Below, piece by piece: positions 56,291-64,000 of a DNA stretch of 64,000 nucleotides. The stretch is from Hymenobacter jeongseonensis (GTDB taxonomy: Bacteria > Bacteroidota > Bacteroidia > Cytophagales > Hymenobacteraceae). The translations under genes and the position numbers were made by a program. Positions within the stretch are counted from its first letter, which is position 1. Each line of letters begins with the position of its first letter. Location of the stretch: contig NZ_JADQDQ010000006.1 of assembly GCF_015694725.1 (NCBI RefSeq), positions 124,001-188,000 on the forward strand, written 5' to 3'. The notes beneath the pieces are model-generated. The model had not been told where the DNA came from and did not search any database. It saw only the letters and a program-made list of their open reading frames with translations.

Positions 56291-58363
56291 CTACTTCTTC
56301 CCCGGAATGCGCAGCACCGTGAAGGAATTCGGAGCCAGCGTGTAGCTCACCGTGGAGCCCGACACCGAGAACTTCTCCTCTTTTGGCGTGAGTTTGGTGG
56401 GCTCCTGAATGGTGTTCATGGTGTTCAGGTCGTCGCTGGCCATCACGAAGGCGGTGCCGTTTTTGCCCACTTTCTTGGCGCCAGCTAGGTTCACTTTCAC
56501 GGCGCGGGGCGTGGTAGAATAATTCACCAGCTTTACGATGACGTCGCCGGTGGGAGCGTCGGCTACGGCACTGGCGAAGAGGTTGTCGGTGCCGTTTTTG
56601 GCGTTGGCGGGCATGGCCACGGGCAGCACGCTGGTGCCTTTGTTGAGGGCGTAGAGCTTCTGCACGTAGTAGTTCACGGTGCCGTAGGAGGTCAGGTTGT
56701 CGAACCAAATCATGTTCGGGGTCCACTGCCAAGCATCAACGTGAGCCAGCATGGGGGCGTAGGAGGCCATGGCCACGGCGCCGGCGTTGCGCTCCAGGCC
56801 GGTCATAAACGCGGCTTCCGAGATGGCGCAATCCCAGTTGTTCTTGTTGTTTTCGCTGGCAATGGCCACGCTCTGGGCGGCGTACTCACCGGCGAAGATT
56901 TTGGCGCCGGTGCGGGGGTAGTTGTCGTAGCGGCCCACGTTCTGGCGAAACCACTCGGGCTTGGCGTAGTAGTGCTCGTCGATGAATTCGGCCTTCAGCT
57001 CGCGCATTTTCAGCGTGGCTTTGTCGAACAGGTCGCCGTCGGGGGCCGGGCCCACGCTTGATACGATTTGGATGTTCGGGTACTTCGCCTTCACGGCCTT
57101 GGCAAACGGCTCGTAGCGCTCGAGGTACTGCGGGCCCCACTGCTCGTTGCCGATGCCAATCATCTTCATGTTGAAAGGCGCGGGGTGGCCCATGGCCACG
57201 CGCTTGGCGCCCCAGGGGCTGCTGGCAGGGCCGTTGGCAAACTCAATCAAATCAATGGCGTCCTGAATGAAGGTTTCCAGCGTGGGCTCGTCGCCCTGGC
57301 CGGCCGCATTCGGGCCTTTGGCCGTGCTGCTGGTGATGGGCGCCAGCTCGGCCGAGTTGAACTGGCAGGCCATGCCCACGTTCAAAATGGGCAGCGGCTC
57401 GGCGCCGATGTCTTCCGACAGCTGGAAATACTCGAAGAAACCGAGGCCGAAAGACTGGTAGTAGTCGGGGGTAAACTTGTGGATAAACTCGGTGTTCCAG
57501 CGGTTAATCAGCGGCTTGCGCGAGGCCACGTCGCCGATGGTTTCTTTCCACTGGTAGCGCTGGGCCAGGGTGCGGCCTTCCACAATGCAGCCGCCGGGGA
57601 AGCGCAGGAAGCCGGGCTTCATGTCCTTGAGCAGCTGCACGAGGTCGGGGCGCAGGCCATTTTCGCGCTTCAGGTAAGTGTCTTTCGGGAACAGCGACAC
57701 CACGTCGATGTCGAGCGTGCCGGTGCCTTCCACGGCCAGTTTCAAGCGGGCTTTAGCCGCGGTGGCCGACGGTTTCATCACCACGCTGTACTTCTTCCAC
57801 TCGGTGGTGAGGCCGGTAATTTGGGCTTGCGCCAGGGCCTTGCCCGAGCCGGGCGTTTCGGGGCCGGGGCCGCCACGGCCGCTTTGTTCCAGCGTCACGT
57901 TCACGCCGCCCACGTTGCCGGGGCCTTTGCGGGCGTAGAAGGAGAAGGTGTACTCGGCGCCTTCCTTCACGCCCATGCCGCGGAATCCTTCGTTGACGAA
58001 AGCCGCATCGGGGCCAGCGGTTTTCACGCTCAGGCGCAGGAAGTGGTTGTTGGCGTTGCTGATGGGCCGGTCGGTCGACACCAGGTAGCTTTCCAGACCG
58101 GCCGCGCCGCGAATGGCCTTCCAGCCGATGAGGTGGTCGTCGGTTTCGAATGACTTGTTCTTCACCAGTTCGGGGTACAGGCCGCCGTCGGCCGCAAAGT
58201 TGATGTCCTCGAAGAAGAGGCCGTACATGTTTTTCGACACCGCGTCACCGGGCTTGTTCACTTGCACGGTGATGGTGGCGGGAGCGGCCGTCTGGGCCAG
58301 CGCGGCAGTGCCAGGCAGCAGGCCCAACAGGGCGAGGGCTGAAATGCGAAGGGTGGGATTCAT
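56291..58363 (-). CDS. GH51 alpha-L-arabinofuranosidase
   Basis: 690 residues from the ATG at 58363 (58369 is two codons earlier), with signal peptide ending GTAALAQ. GH51 core features: VSKNMYGLFFEDINFAADGGLYPELVKNKSFE at the N-terminus, FLRFPGGCIVEGRTLAQRYQWKETIG, acid/base Glu407 in MIGIGNEQWGPQY, and nucleophile Glu493 in IFAGEYAAQ. A carbohydrate-binding-like sandwich interrupts the early part (ATITVQVNKPGDAV...GTLDIDVVSLFP), as in extracellular GH51 enzymes. It releases terminal alpha-L-arabinofuranose from arabinan, arabinoxylan or oligosaccharides. It lies between GH27 and the symporter gene, with a family A repeat on each side. Confidence 0.95.
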   Translation of the reverse strand: MNPTLRISALALLGLLPGTAALAQTAAPATITVQVNKPGDAVSKNMYGLFFEDINFAADGGLYPELVKNKSFETDDHLIGWKAIRGAAGLESYLVSTDRPISNANNHFLRLSVKTAGPDAAFVNEGFRGMGVKEGAEYTFSFYARKGPGNVGGVNVTLEQSGRGGPGPETPGSGKALAQAQITGLTTEWKKYSVVMKPSATAAKARLKLAVEGTGTLDIDVVSLFPKDTYLKRENGLRPDLVQLLKDMKPGFLRFPGGCIVEGRTLAQRYQWKETIGDVASRKPLINRWNTEFIHKFTPDYYQSFGLGFFEYFQLSEDIGAEPLPILNVGMACQFNSAELAPITSSTAKGPNAAGQGDEPTLETFIQDAIDLIEFANGPASSPWGAKRVAMGHPAPFNMKMIGIGNEQWGPQYLERYEPFAKAVKAKYPNIQIVSSVGPAPDGDLFDKATLKMRELKAEFIDEHYYAKPEWFRQNVGRYDNYPRTGAKIFAGEYAAQSVAIASENNKNNWDCAISEAAFMTGLERNAGAVAMASYAPMLAHVDAWQWTPNMIWFDNLTSYGTVNYYVQKLYALNKGTSVLPVAMPANAKNGTDNLFASAVADAPTGDVIVKLVNYSTTPRAVKVNLAGAKKVGKNGTAFVMASDDLNTMNTIQEPTKLTPKEEKFSVSGSTVSYTLAPNSFTVLRIPGKK

Positions 58364-58425
58364 AGTCATGAGCGGGAATATCAAGGTTCTATTTCTAGTC
58401 TAGTCAAAAAGGACGGTCATTCAAA

Positions 58426-58531
58426 AAGGCCGTCATGCTGAGCGCAGCCGAAGCATCTCGCGTGTGGTAGTAACTCAATCGTTGCAACGATGCGAGCGAG
58501 ATGCTTCGGCTGCGCTCAGCATGACGGCCTT
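58426..58531. repeat. Family A palindromic repeat
   Basis: AAGGCCGTCATGCTGAGCGC with exact inverse ending ATGACGGCCTT; C-type arms; loop CTCGCGTGTGGTAGTAACTC, containing CAATCGTTGCAACGATG. Between the GH51 and symporter genes. Confidence 0.95.
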
Positions 58532-58546
58532 AGTTCGTTTTAAGCG

Positions 58547-60247
58547 TTACCAGAATTTCGTGTAGAGCGCCGTGATGAGCAGCAGGATAATAACAATGAG
58601 CACTAGCGTCTGGCGGCTCACCCGGAACAGGCCGGGCTGCAACTCAATGGCCCTGGGATTGACCCGCGGGCCCACCAGGCTAATGGCTATCATGATGAGC
58701 ATGGTGATGACAAACGAGAGGCCCATGCACACCAAGAAGGGGATTTCGTAGGCGCCGTTCCCGTTGGGAAAGGCGGTGTAGAGTAGCGTTTCGGGGCCGA
58801 GCACGGCCGGGGCGTAGTTGTTGAAGAACACCGACATAGCGAAGCCGGCCAGCACGCCCACAATGGCCGCCGTGGCCGTGGTGCGCTTCCAGAACATGCC
58901 CAGCAGGAAGATGGCCAGGATGCCGGGCGAGATGAAGCCCGTGTACTTCTGAATGAACTGGAAACCGCCCTCGCCGCCAATGCCCAGCAGGTCCTTCCAC
59001 GTCAGGGCAATGCTGATGACGATGGCCGCCACGATGGTAATACGCCCCACCCACACCTGCTTTTTCTCGGTGGCCTCGGGGTTGAGGTAGCGCTTGTAGA
59101 TGTCGAGGGTGAAGATGGTCGAGATGGAGTTCACCTTGCCCGCCAGCGACGCCACGATGGCCGCCGTGAGCGCCGCCATGCTCAGGCCCTTCAGGCCGTT
59201 GGGCAGGAAGGTGAGGATGGCGGAATAGGCATTGTCGGCATTAAAAGAGCCGGTGGACGACATTTCGGCCTGTAAGCCGCCGTTTTTGTAGAGCACATAA
59301 GCCGCGATGCCGGGCAGCATCACAATCACGGGCATCAGCAACTTGAGGATGCCGGCAAACAGAATACCGGTGCGGGCGGTGTGCAAATCGGCACCCAAGG
59401 CGCGCTGGGTGATGTATTGGTTGCAGCCCCAGTAGTTGAGGTTCACAATCCACTGACCGGCCAGGTACATGGCGATGCCGGGCAGAGACAAGTACTTGTC
59501 CACTTCCACCTGCGGCGTGTCCACGGTGGGCTTCGGGAATATCATGTGAAAATGGTCGCCGGCGTTGTCCATCAGGGCGTTGAAGCCGGAGATGGCGCCG
59601 CCGCCGAGGCCAAATCGGTCGCTCACCAGCGTGAGGGCGATGTAAGTGGTGACCAAGCCGCCGACCACCAGCACCACCACTTGCACCACGTCGGTGTAGC
59701 CCACCACCTTCATGCCGCCAATGGAAATGAGCAGCGAGAAAATGGCCAGCAGAATGATGATGACGTGGAAAGTATCGCCGCCCACCAGGTTGCTGAGCGC
59801 CAGCGCGCCGAGGTAGAGAATCGACGTGAGGTTGACCAGCACGTAGAGAAAGAGCCAGAAAATGCTCATAATCAAGCTCAGCGTGGAGTTGTAGCGCTGC
59901 TCCAGAAACTGCGGCATCGTGAAGATTTTCTCCTTCAAAAACACCGGCATGAAGAACACGGCCACGATGATGAGCACAATGGCCGCCACCCATTCGTAAG
60001 CTGCCACGGCCACGCCCACCTTAAAGCCCGAGCCCGACATGCCGATGAACTGCTCGGCCGAGATGTTGGAGGCAATCATGGAGGCGCCAATGGCCCACCA
60101 CGTCAACGACCCTTCGGCCAGGAAGTAGTCCTTGGTGCTTTGCTCGGCCTTTTTCTTGCTCTGGTAGATGTAGTAGCCATAAGCCGAAACGCCGACCAAG
60201 TACAGCAGGAAAACCAGGATGTCAAGCGTAGTAAGTTGATTGCGCAT
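58547..60247 (-). CDS. Sodium/solute symporter (SSS family), probable L-arabinose importer
   Basis: 566 residues with about 14 membrane spans. It begins MRNQLTTLDILVFLLYLVGVSAYGYYIYQSKKKAEQSTKDYFLAEGSLTWWAIGASMIASNISAEQFIGMSGSGF, the standard SGLT-like N-terminus with its sodium-site region in ASNISAEQFIG. KGLSMAALTAAIVASLAGKVNSISTIFTLDIYKRY is the conserved SSS helix. Position directly before araA (minus-strand order araB, araD, araA, symporter) makes L-arabinose the probable cargo across the inner membrane. No SusC/SusD pair for outer-membrane passage is visible in the window. Confidence 0.92.
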   Translation of the reverse strand: MRNQLTTLDILVFLLYLVGVSAYGYYIYQSKKKAEQSTKDYFLAEGSLTWWAIGASMIASNISAEQFIGMSGSGFKVGVAVAAYEWVAAIVLIIVAVFFMPVFLKEKIFTMPQFLEQRYNSTLSLIMSIFWLFLYVLVNLTSILYLGALALSNLVGGDTFHVIIILLAIFSLLISIGGMKVVGYTDVVQVVVLVVGGLVTTYIALTLVSDRFGLGGGAISGFNALMDNAGDHFHMIFPKPTVDTPQVEVDKYLSLPGIAMYLAGQWIVNLNYWGCNQYITQRALGADLHTARTGILFAGILKLLMPVIVMLPGIAAYVLYKNGGLQAEMSSTGSFNADNAYSAILTFLPNGLKGLSMAALTAAIVASLAGKVNSISTIFTLDIYKRYLNPEATEKKQVWVGRITIVAAIVISIALTWKDLLGIGGEGGFQFIQKYTGFISPGILAIFLLGMFWKRTTATAAIVGVLAGFAMSVFFNNYAPAVLGPETLLYTAFPNGNGAYEIPFLVCMGLSFVITMLIMIAISLVGPRVNPRAIELQPGLFRVSRQTLVLIVIILLLITALYTKFW

Positions 60248-60312
60248 GCAGGAGTTTGGGGTGGGAGTTGGTTGTTATTTAAGCGGTTATGCTTATCAGA
60301 AATTTATTAAAA

Positions 60313-60410
60313 CCGTCATGCTGAGCGCAGCCGAAGCATCTCTACCGCAGTAGTAATTCACTTAAGCGAACAAAGCGGTAGAGATGCTTCGGCTGCGCTC
60401 AGCATGACGG
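60313..60410. repeat. Family A palindromic repeat
   Basis: CCGTCATGCTGAGCGCAGCC with exact inverse ending at 60410; C-type arms; loop CTACCGCAGTAGTAATTC. Between the symporter and araA genes. Confidence 0.95.
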
Positions 60411-60440
60411 CCTTTTTGGTCTGGGTGGTCTCTGGATTAC

Positions 60441-61928
60441 TTAGCCGCGAAAGGCCACTTCGTTGTAGCGCAGCTCGTTTTTGAAGGTGCGCAGCTTGGT
60501 GTCGGCGTCGATAATCACGAATTCGATGCCGGCCATTTCGGCGAAGTCTTCCAGGTATTCGGCGGTAAGGTTTTGGCTGTAGCCGGTGTGATGGGCGCCG
60601 CCGGCCAATATCCAAGCGGCCGCGCCGGTGGCGAGGTCGGGTTTCACTTTCCAGAGCACGCGGGCCACGGGCAGCTTGGGCAGGTCCTGCTCCGGGGCCA
60701 CAGCTTCCACTTCGTTCACAATCATGCGGAAGCGGTTGCCGAGGTCCACGATGGTGGCGTTCAGGGCCGGGCCAGCGGGGCAGTTGAACACCAGGCGGGC
60801 GGGGTCGGCCTTGCCGCCGATGCCCAGCGGGTGCACTTCCACTTTCACCTTGCCTTCCGAAATCGTGGGGCAAATTTCCAGCATGTGCGAGCCGAGCACC
60901 TGCTCGTTGCCGGGCGCGAAATGGTAGGTGTAATCTTCCATGAAGGAGTTGCCGCCGGGCAGGCCGGCGCCCATTACCTTCATGGCGCGCACCAGCGCCG
61001 ACGTTTTCCAGTCGCCCTCGCCGCCAAAGCCGTAGCCCTCGGCCATGAGCCGCTGCGTGGCGATGCCGGGCAGTTGGGCCATGCCGTGCAGGTCCTCGAA
61101 AGTATCGGTGAAGCCTTTGGCGCCGGTGTCCTGCAGGAACTTGCGCATGCCGGCTTCGATGCGCGCCGCCTCGCGCAGGCTGTCACGCTTGGCTCCACCG
61201 TCTTTCAGGTCATCGCCCAGCTCGTACTCCTGCTCGTAAGTGCTCAGCAGCTCGTTCACCTGCTCGTCGCTCACTTCGTTGATAACGGCCACCAAGTCGC
61301 CGATGCCGTAGGTGTTCACCGAGTAGCCAAACTTGATTTCGGCTTCCACTTTGTCGCCTTCGGTCACGGCCACGTAGCGCATGTTGTCGCCGAAGCGGAC
61401 GAACTTGGCGCCCTGCCAGTCGGCCCAAGCCGAGGCCACGCGGCTCCAGATGCTGAGGCTGTTGTGCACCGCCTCGCTCTGCCAGTGGCCCACCACCACT
61501 TTGCGATTCAAGCGCATACGCGTGCCGATGAAGCCAAACTCCCGGTCGCCGTGCGCCGATTGGTTGGTGTTCATGAAGTCCATGTCGATGTCGGCCCATG
61601 GAATGTCGCGGTTGAACTGCGTGTGCAAATGTGCCAGCGGCTTCTGCAAGATTTTCAACCCGTTTATCCACATTTTGGCGGGGGAAAACGTGTGCATCCA
61701 AGCAATCAGGCCCACGCAGTTTTCGGTGGTATTGGCCTCCTGCATGAGCTTGTAAATCTCCTGCGGGCCGGTCAGCACCGGCTTGTACACTATTTTGATG
61801 GGCAACTTTGTGCCAAGCTCCGCGGCAATCTGCTGCGAGTGCTGGGCCACTTGCTCGAGGGTTTCGGGGCCGTAGAGGTGCTGGCTACCAGTAATAAACC
61901 AGGCTTCGTAGTGGGAAATGTCAATCAT
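60441..61928 (-). CDS. araA: L-arabinose isomerase
   Basis: 495 residues. It converts L-arabinose to L-ribulose, using Mn(II). Family landmarks are [23 protein letters not shown] at the N-terminus, [95 protein letters not shown] and [10 protein letters not shown], and GGAHHTGYS near the end. Length matches the E. coli enzyme closely. Between araD and araA lie a family B palindrome and a CACAATCGTTAATC site 33-46 bases before the ATG, suggesting an own, regulated promoter within the ara operon. Confidence 0.98.
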   Translation of the reverse strand: MIDISHYEAWFITGSQHLYGPETLEQVAQHSQQIAAELGTKLPIKIVYKPVLTGPQEIYKLMQEANTTENCVGLIAWMHTFSPAKMWINGLKILQKPLAHLHTQFNRDIPWADIDMDFMNTNQSAHGDREFGFIGTRMRLNRKVVVGHWQSEAVHNSLSIWSRVASAWADWQGAKFVRFGDNMRYVAVTEGDKVEAEIKFGYSVNTYGIGDLVAVINEVSDEQVNELLSTYEQEYELGDDLKDGGAKRDSLREAARIEAGMRKFLQDTGAKGFTDTFEDLHGMAQLPGIATQRLMAEGYGFGGEGDWKTSALVRAMKVMGAGLPGGNSFMEDYTYHFAPGNEQVLGSHMLEICPTISEGKVKVEVHPLGIGGKADPARLVFNCPAGPALNATIVDLGNRFRMIVNEVEAVAPEQDLPKLPVARVLWKVKPDLATGAAAWILAGGAHHTGYSQNLTAEYLEDFAEMAGIEFVIIDADTKLRTFKNELRYNEVAFRG

Positions 61929-61960
61929 GGAAGGGTGGAATTAGGGAAAGCCGAAGCTTA

Positions 61961-61974
61961 CACAATCGTTAATC
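61961..61974. promoter_or_regulatory. LacI-type operator site 4 (araA)
   Basis: CACAATCGTTAATC, sharing CACAATCGTTAAT with site 2 near the LacI gene and CACAATCG with site 3. It begins 33 bases upstream of the araA ATG on the minus strand; TTTG and TAAGCTTC flank it at plausible promoter positions. Confidence 0.65.
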
Positions 61975-61989
61975 TAAATTGGTCAAAAA

Positions 61990-62050
61990 GTAGCGCGGAC
62001 TTTTAGTCCGCGCCTGCATTGGTCTGACGCGGACTAAAAGTCCGCGCTAC
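61990..62050. repeat. Family B palindromic repeat, TTTTAG variant
   Basis: GTAGCGCGGACTTTTAGTCC with exact inverse CGCGGACTAAAAGTCCGCGC ending CTAC at 62050. Each arm is itself a small hairpin (GCGGACT/AGTCCGC). It ends 2 bases from the araD stop. The variable part TTTTAG replaces CTGCGAG of the other B copies in both arms. Confidence 0.92.
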
Positions 62051-62051
62051 A

Positions 62052-62753
62052 TCACGACTGCCCGTAGTAGGAATTCACGCCGTGCTTGCGCTCGTAGTGC
62101 TTGCGAATGAGGGCATCCTTGAGGCGCGGCACGTTGGGGCGCAATGTGCAGCTGAGGTAAGCCATGCGGGCCACTTCTTCGAGCACGGCGCTGTTGTACA
62201 CGGCTTTTTCCACGGTTTTGCCCCAGGTGAAGGGAGCGTGGTTGGCCAGCAGCACCATTTCCACTTCCGAGGGCGAGAGGCCGCGGCGCTGGAACTCGTT
62301 GAGGATTTGCCAGCCGGTCTGGTGTTCGTAGTCGCCGGCAATCATGGCGTCGTCCATGGGCGGGGCGCAGGGAATGTCGGCGGTGAGGTGGTCGGCGTGG
62401 GTGGTGCCTAGAATTGGGATATCGAGCTGGGCCTGCGCCCACGAGGTGGCGTAGGTGGAGTGCGTGTGCACGATGCCGCCGATGTGGTCCCAGTGGCTGT
62501 AGAGCACGGCGTGGGTTTTGGTATCGGACGACGGCCGCTTCTCCCCTTCCAGCACGTGGTTGGCGAAGTCGAGGATGACAATATCCTCGACTTTCAGCGT
62601 GTCGTAGGGCACGCCGCTGGGCTTGATGGCGAATACGCTTCGCTCCCGGTCGACCACGCTGGCGTTGCCGAAGGTGAAGAGCACCAGCCCGAGCTTGGGC
62701 AGCTGCATGTTGGCGTCGTAGCACGCCTGTTTCAGGTCTTGGTATTGGCTCAT
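62052..62753 (-). CDS. araD: L-ribulose-5-phosphate 4-epimerase
   Basis: 233 residues. It converts L-ribulose-5-P to D-xylulose-5-P by retro-aldol chemistry with zinc. The class II aldolase family pattern is clear: LVLFTFGNASVVDRERSVFAIKPSGVPYD, GEKRPSSDTKTHAVLYSHWDHIGGIVHTHSTYATSWAQA with the zinc histidines, LANHAPFTWGKTVEKAVYNSAVLEEVARMAY, and KHYERKHGVNSYYGQ at the end. Its ATG overlaps the araB stop codon (ATGA), implying translational coupling. A family B palindrome starts 2 bases after its stop. Confidence 0.97.
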   Translation of the reverse strand: MSQYQDLKQACYDANMQLPKLGLVLFTFGNASVVDRERSVFAIKPSGVPYDTLKVEDIVILDFANHVLEGEKRPSSDTKTHAVLYSHWDHIGGIVHTHSTYATSWAQAQLDIPILGTTHADHLTADIPCAPPMDDAMIAGDYEHQTGWQILNEFQRRGLSPSEVEMVLLANHAPFTWGKTVEKAVYNSAVLEEVARMAYLSCTLRPNVPRLKDALIRKHYERKHGVNSYYGQS

Positions 62754-64000
62754 TGAGCTTGGTGGCTGTGCTGTAGCGTGGTCGTACCCGGTAGGGACTC
62801 TGCGAGTCCGCGCTTGGGCGAGTCGTTCTGAGTGTCGTGTAAACGCGGACTCGCAGAGTCCCTACCGGGTACGACCACGCTACTACCCAGCGTGGTAGCT
62901 TCCACAAACCGCCCGAAGGCTTGGTACTGCTCATAGCGAGCCTGGTAGTCGGCTACGCGGTCGGGGTTGGGCTCATAGGATTCGGCAAAACCGCTGCCCA
63001 TTGCTTTTTGGGCCGTCAGCACATCGGAATAAATGCCCGCAGCCACGGCGGCATACATGGCCGACCCCAAAGCCGGAGCCTGTTCCGACACCGCAATTTT
63101 GATGGGACGGTTCAGCACGTCGGCCAAAGTCTGCATCACAAACTTCGACTTCTTGGCCACGCCACCAATGCCAATGACTTGCTTAATAGGAACACCTTCC
63201 TGCTCAAACCGCTCCACAATTTGCTTCGAGCCGTAGCAGATGGCCTCCACCAGCGCCCGGAAAATCTGGGGCGCGTTGGTGCCCATGGTGAGGTTCATGA
63301 TGGCACCTTTCAGGGCTTGGTTGGCATCCGGCGTGCGGCGGCCATTCACCCAATCGAGGGCCAATACGTGGGATTCGGCGGGGTCAACGGCCGCGGCGGC
63401 TTCGCTGAGCTGCACCAGCAGCTGGTCGCTCATTTCGTCGCGCAGGGCAGCTTGCAACTCCGGCGTCAGCACTTTAGAATTCGAAAGTACATTTTGCAAG
63501 GGCCATTCGAGAATCTGGCGGAACCAGGCCAGCAAGTCACCGAAAGCTGATTGACCAGCTTCCAGGCCCAGCATGCCGGGAATTACGGAGCCATCGACCT
63601 GCCCGCAGATGCCGGCCACGAGGTGGCTGCCTACTTCGGAAATCGGCGCCACTACAATATCGCAGGTGCTGGTGCCCATCACCTTCACCATCGAATAAGC
63701 TTCGATTTCACCGGCTACGGCGCCGGCGTGGGCGTCGAACGAGCCCACGGCCACCACGGTGTTGGTGGTCAGGCCGAGGCGCTGGGCCCACTCTTCGGTG
63801 AGGCGGCCGGCTACTTCGTCGGCGGTGTAGGTTTCGTGGAACAGCCGGTCGCGCAGGCCGGCTAGCTTGGGCTCGAGGTGGGTGAGGAATTCCTCGGAGG
63901 GCAGGCCGCCCCAGCTCTCGTGCCACATGGCTTTGTGGCCCGCAGCACAACGGCTGCGCTTGAAGCTGGCGAGGTCGCCGCCGGTCAGCATCAGGGTCAG
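62750..64000 (-). CDS. araB: L-ribulokinase, 5' end outside the window, repeat-derived C-terminus
   Basis: Frame open to the window end, so the N-terminal part is missing. FGGY-kinase features are LTGGDLASFKRSRCAAGHKAMWHES, VVAVGSFDAHAGAVAGEIEAYSMVKVMGTSTCDIV, SVIPGMLGLEAGQSAFGDLLAWF, LDWVNGRRTPDANQALKGAIMNLTMGTNAPQIFRALVEAICYGSKQIVERF and IGIGGVAKKSKFVMQTLADVLNRPI. It phosphorylates L-ribulose. The usual end YQAFGRFVEATTLG is followed by about 43 extra residues encoded almost wholly by a family B palindrome (62773-62884). The stop TGA overlaps the araD ATG. Confidence 0.96.
   Translation of the reverse strand: MTLMLTGGDLASFKRSRCAAGHKAMWHESWGGLPSEEFLTHLEPKLAGLRDRLFHETYTADEVAGRLTEEWAQRLGLTTNTVVAVGSFDAHAGAVAGEIEAYSMVKVMGTSTCDIVVAPISEVGSHLVAGICGQVDGSVIPGMLGLEAGQSAFGDLLAWFRQILEWPLQNVLSNSKVLTPELQAALRDEMSDQLLVQLSEAAAAVDPAESHVLALDWVNGRRTPDANQALKGAIMNLTMGTNAPQIFRALVEAICYGSKQIVERFEQEGVPIKQVIGIGGVAKKSKFVMQTLADVLNRPIKIAVSEQAPALGSAMYAAVAAGIYSDVLTAQKAMGSGFAESYEPNPDRVADYQARYEQYQAFGRFVEATTLGSSVVVPGRDSASPRLHDTQNDSPKRGLAESLPGTTTLQHSHQAQ
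62773..62884. repeat. Family B palindromic repeat inside the 3' end of araB
   Basis: GTAGCGTGGTCGTACCCGGT followed by AGGGACTCTGCGAGTCCGCG, with the exact inverse of both ending CTAC at 62884. The arms (about 40 bases) are longer than in the other B copies. The whole element is translated as part of the AraB tail. Confidence 0.93.

Noticed and set aside
58475..58500. CAATCGTTGCAACGATG in a repeat loop as a further LacI operator
   Set aside because: The CAATCGTT string recurs in loops of family A copies outside the sugar locus (14374 copy), so it belongs to the repeat; the CAC flank of the operator sites is missing.
43988..60410. CRISPR-like recurrence of similar sequences
   Set aside because: The repeats are 95-105 base palindromes placed one per intergenic gap, with whole genes between them. 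There are no short regular spacers and no cas genes.

Overview
The window reads as a high-GC member of the Bacteroidota, most like Hymenobacter or a close relative (Hymenobacteraceae, Cytophagales). This is inferred from the gene families, not from a search. Pointers are many lipoproteins and TonB-dependent receptors with carboxypeptidase-like N-terminal domains, type IX secretion (T9SS) C-terminal domains, GH97/GH13 starch enzymes, DUF1800/DUF1501 proteins, TAnnTTTG-type -7 promoter elements close to start codons, and few Shine-Dalgarno sites. No prophage, insertion sequence, CRISPR array or rRNA was seen; there is one tRNA-Gly(CCC).

Layout. 1-2606: end of a starch locus (GH97 missing its start, then a GH13 lipoprotein). 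2698-9695: housekeeping and small genes, including a B12-binding radical SAM protein whose frame contains a dispersed palindrome, and a copper-type pair (16-Cys storage protein and a convergent HMA-AraC regulator). 9804-13310: cobalamin module on the minus strand (riboswitch, BtuB-like receptor, BtuG-like propeller lipoprotein). 13395-19832: a predicted outer-membrane protein, a TonB receptor, Nramp MntH under a DtxR/MntR-like palindrome, and a divergent CDF exporter. 19875-26160: a sugar-dehydrogenase-like T9SS protein, an acetyltransferase, alkyladenine glycosylase, an outer-membrane protein and aspartate-semialdehyde dehydrogenase. 26356-36126: a candidate surface-polysaccharide module (GH2-like lipoprotein diverging from a GT2 synthase fused to a degenerate GH26-like domain, then a lamin-tail T9SS protein, DUF1800 and DUF1501). 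36222-38347: small genes.

38399-64000 is an L-arabinose/arabinan locus. A LacI-type regulator diverges from a GH43 arabinanase. A transaldolase/phosphoglucose isomerase fusion and a second GH43 follow on the plus strand. A long minus-strand run holds araB (cut by the window end), araD, araA, a sodium/sugar symporter, GH51, GH27, GH43, GH127, GH36 and GH39; a DASH cryptochrome lies after it. Signal peptides place the hydrolases outside the cytoplasm. They would release arabinose (and galactose or xylose) for import, isomerisation, phosphorylation and epimerisation to xylulose-5-phosphate, and Tal-Pgi would feed the pentose phosphate pathway. CACAATCG operator-like sites precede the LacI/GH43 pair, the second GH43 and araA, so one regulator probably governs the locus.

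The most unusual feature is the palindromic repeats. Family A (about 95-105 bp, arms GTCATGCTGAGCGCAG...) sits in seven intergenic gaps of the arabinose locus and two gaps near the metal genes, with arms that covary. One A copy is in frame inside the radical SAM gene. A family B copy forms the C-terminal tail of AraB and brings its stop onto the araD start.
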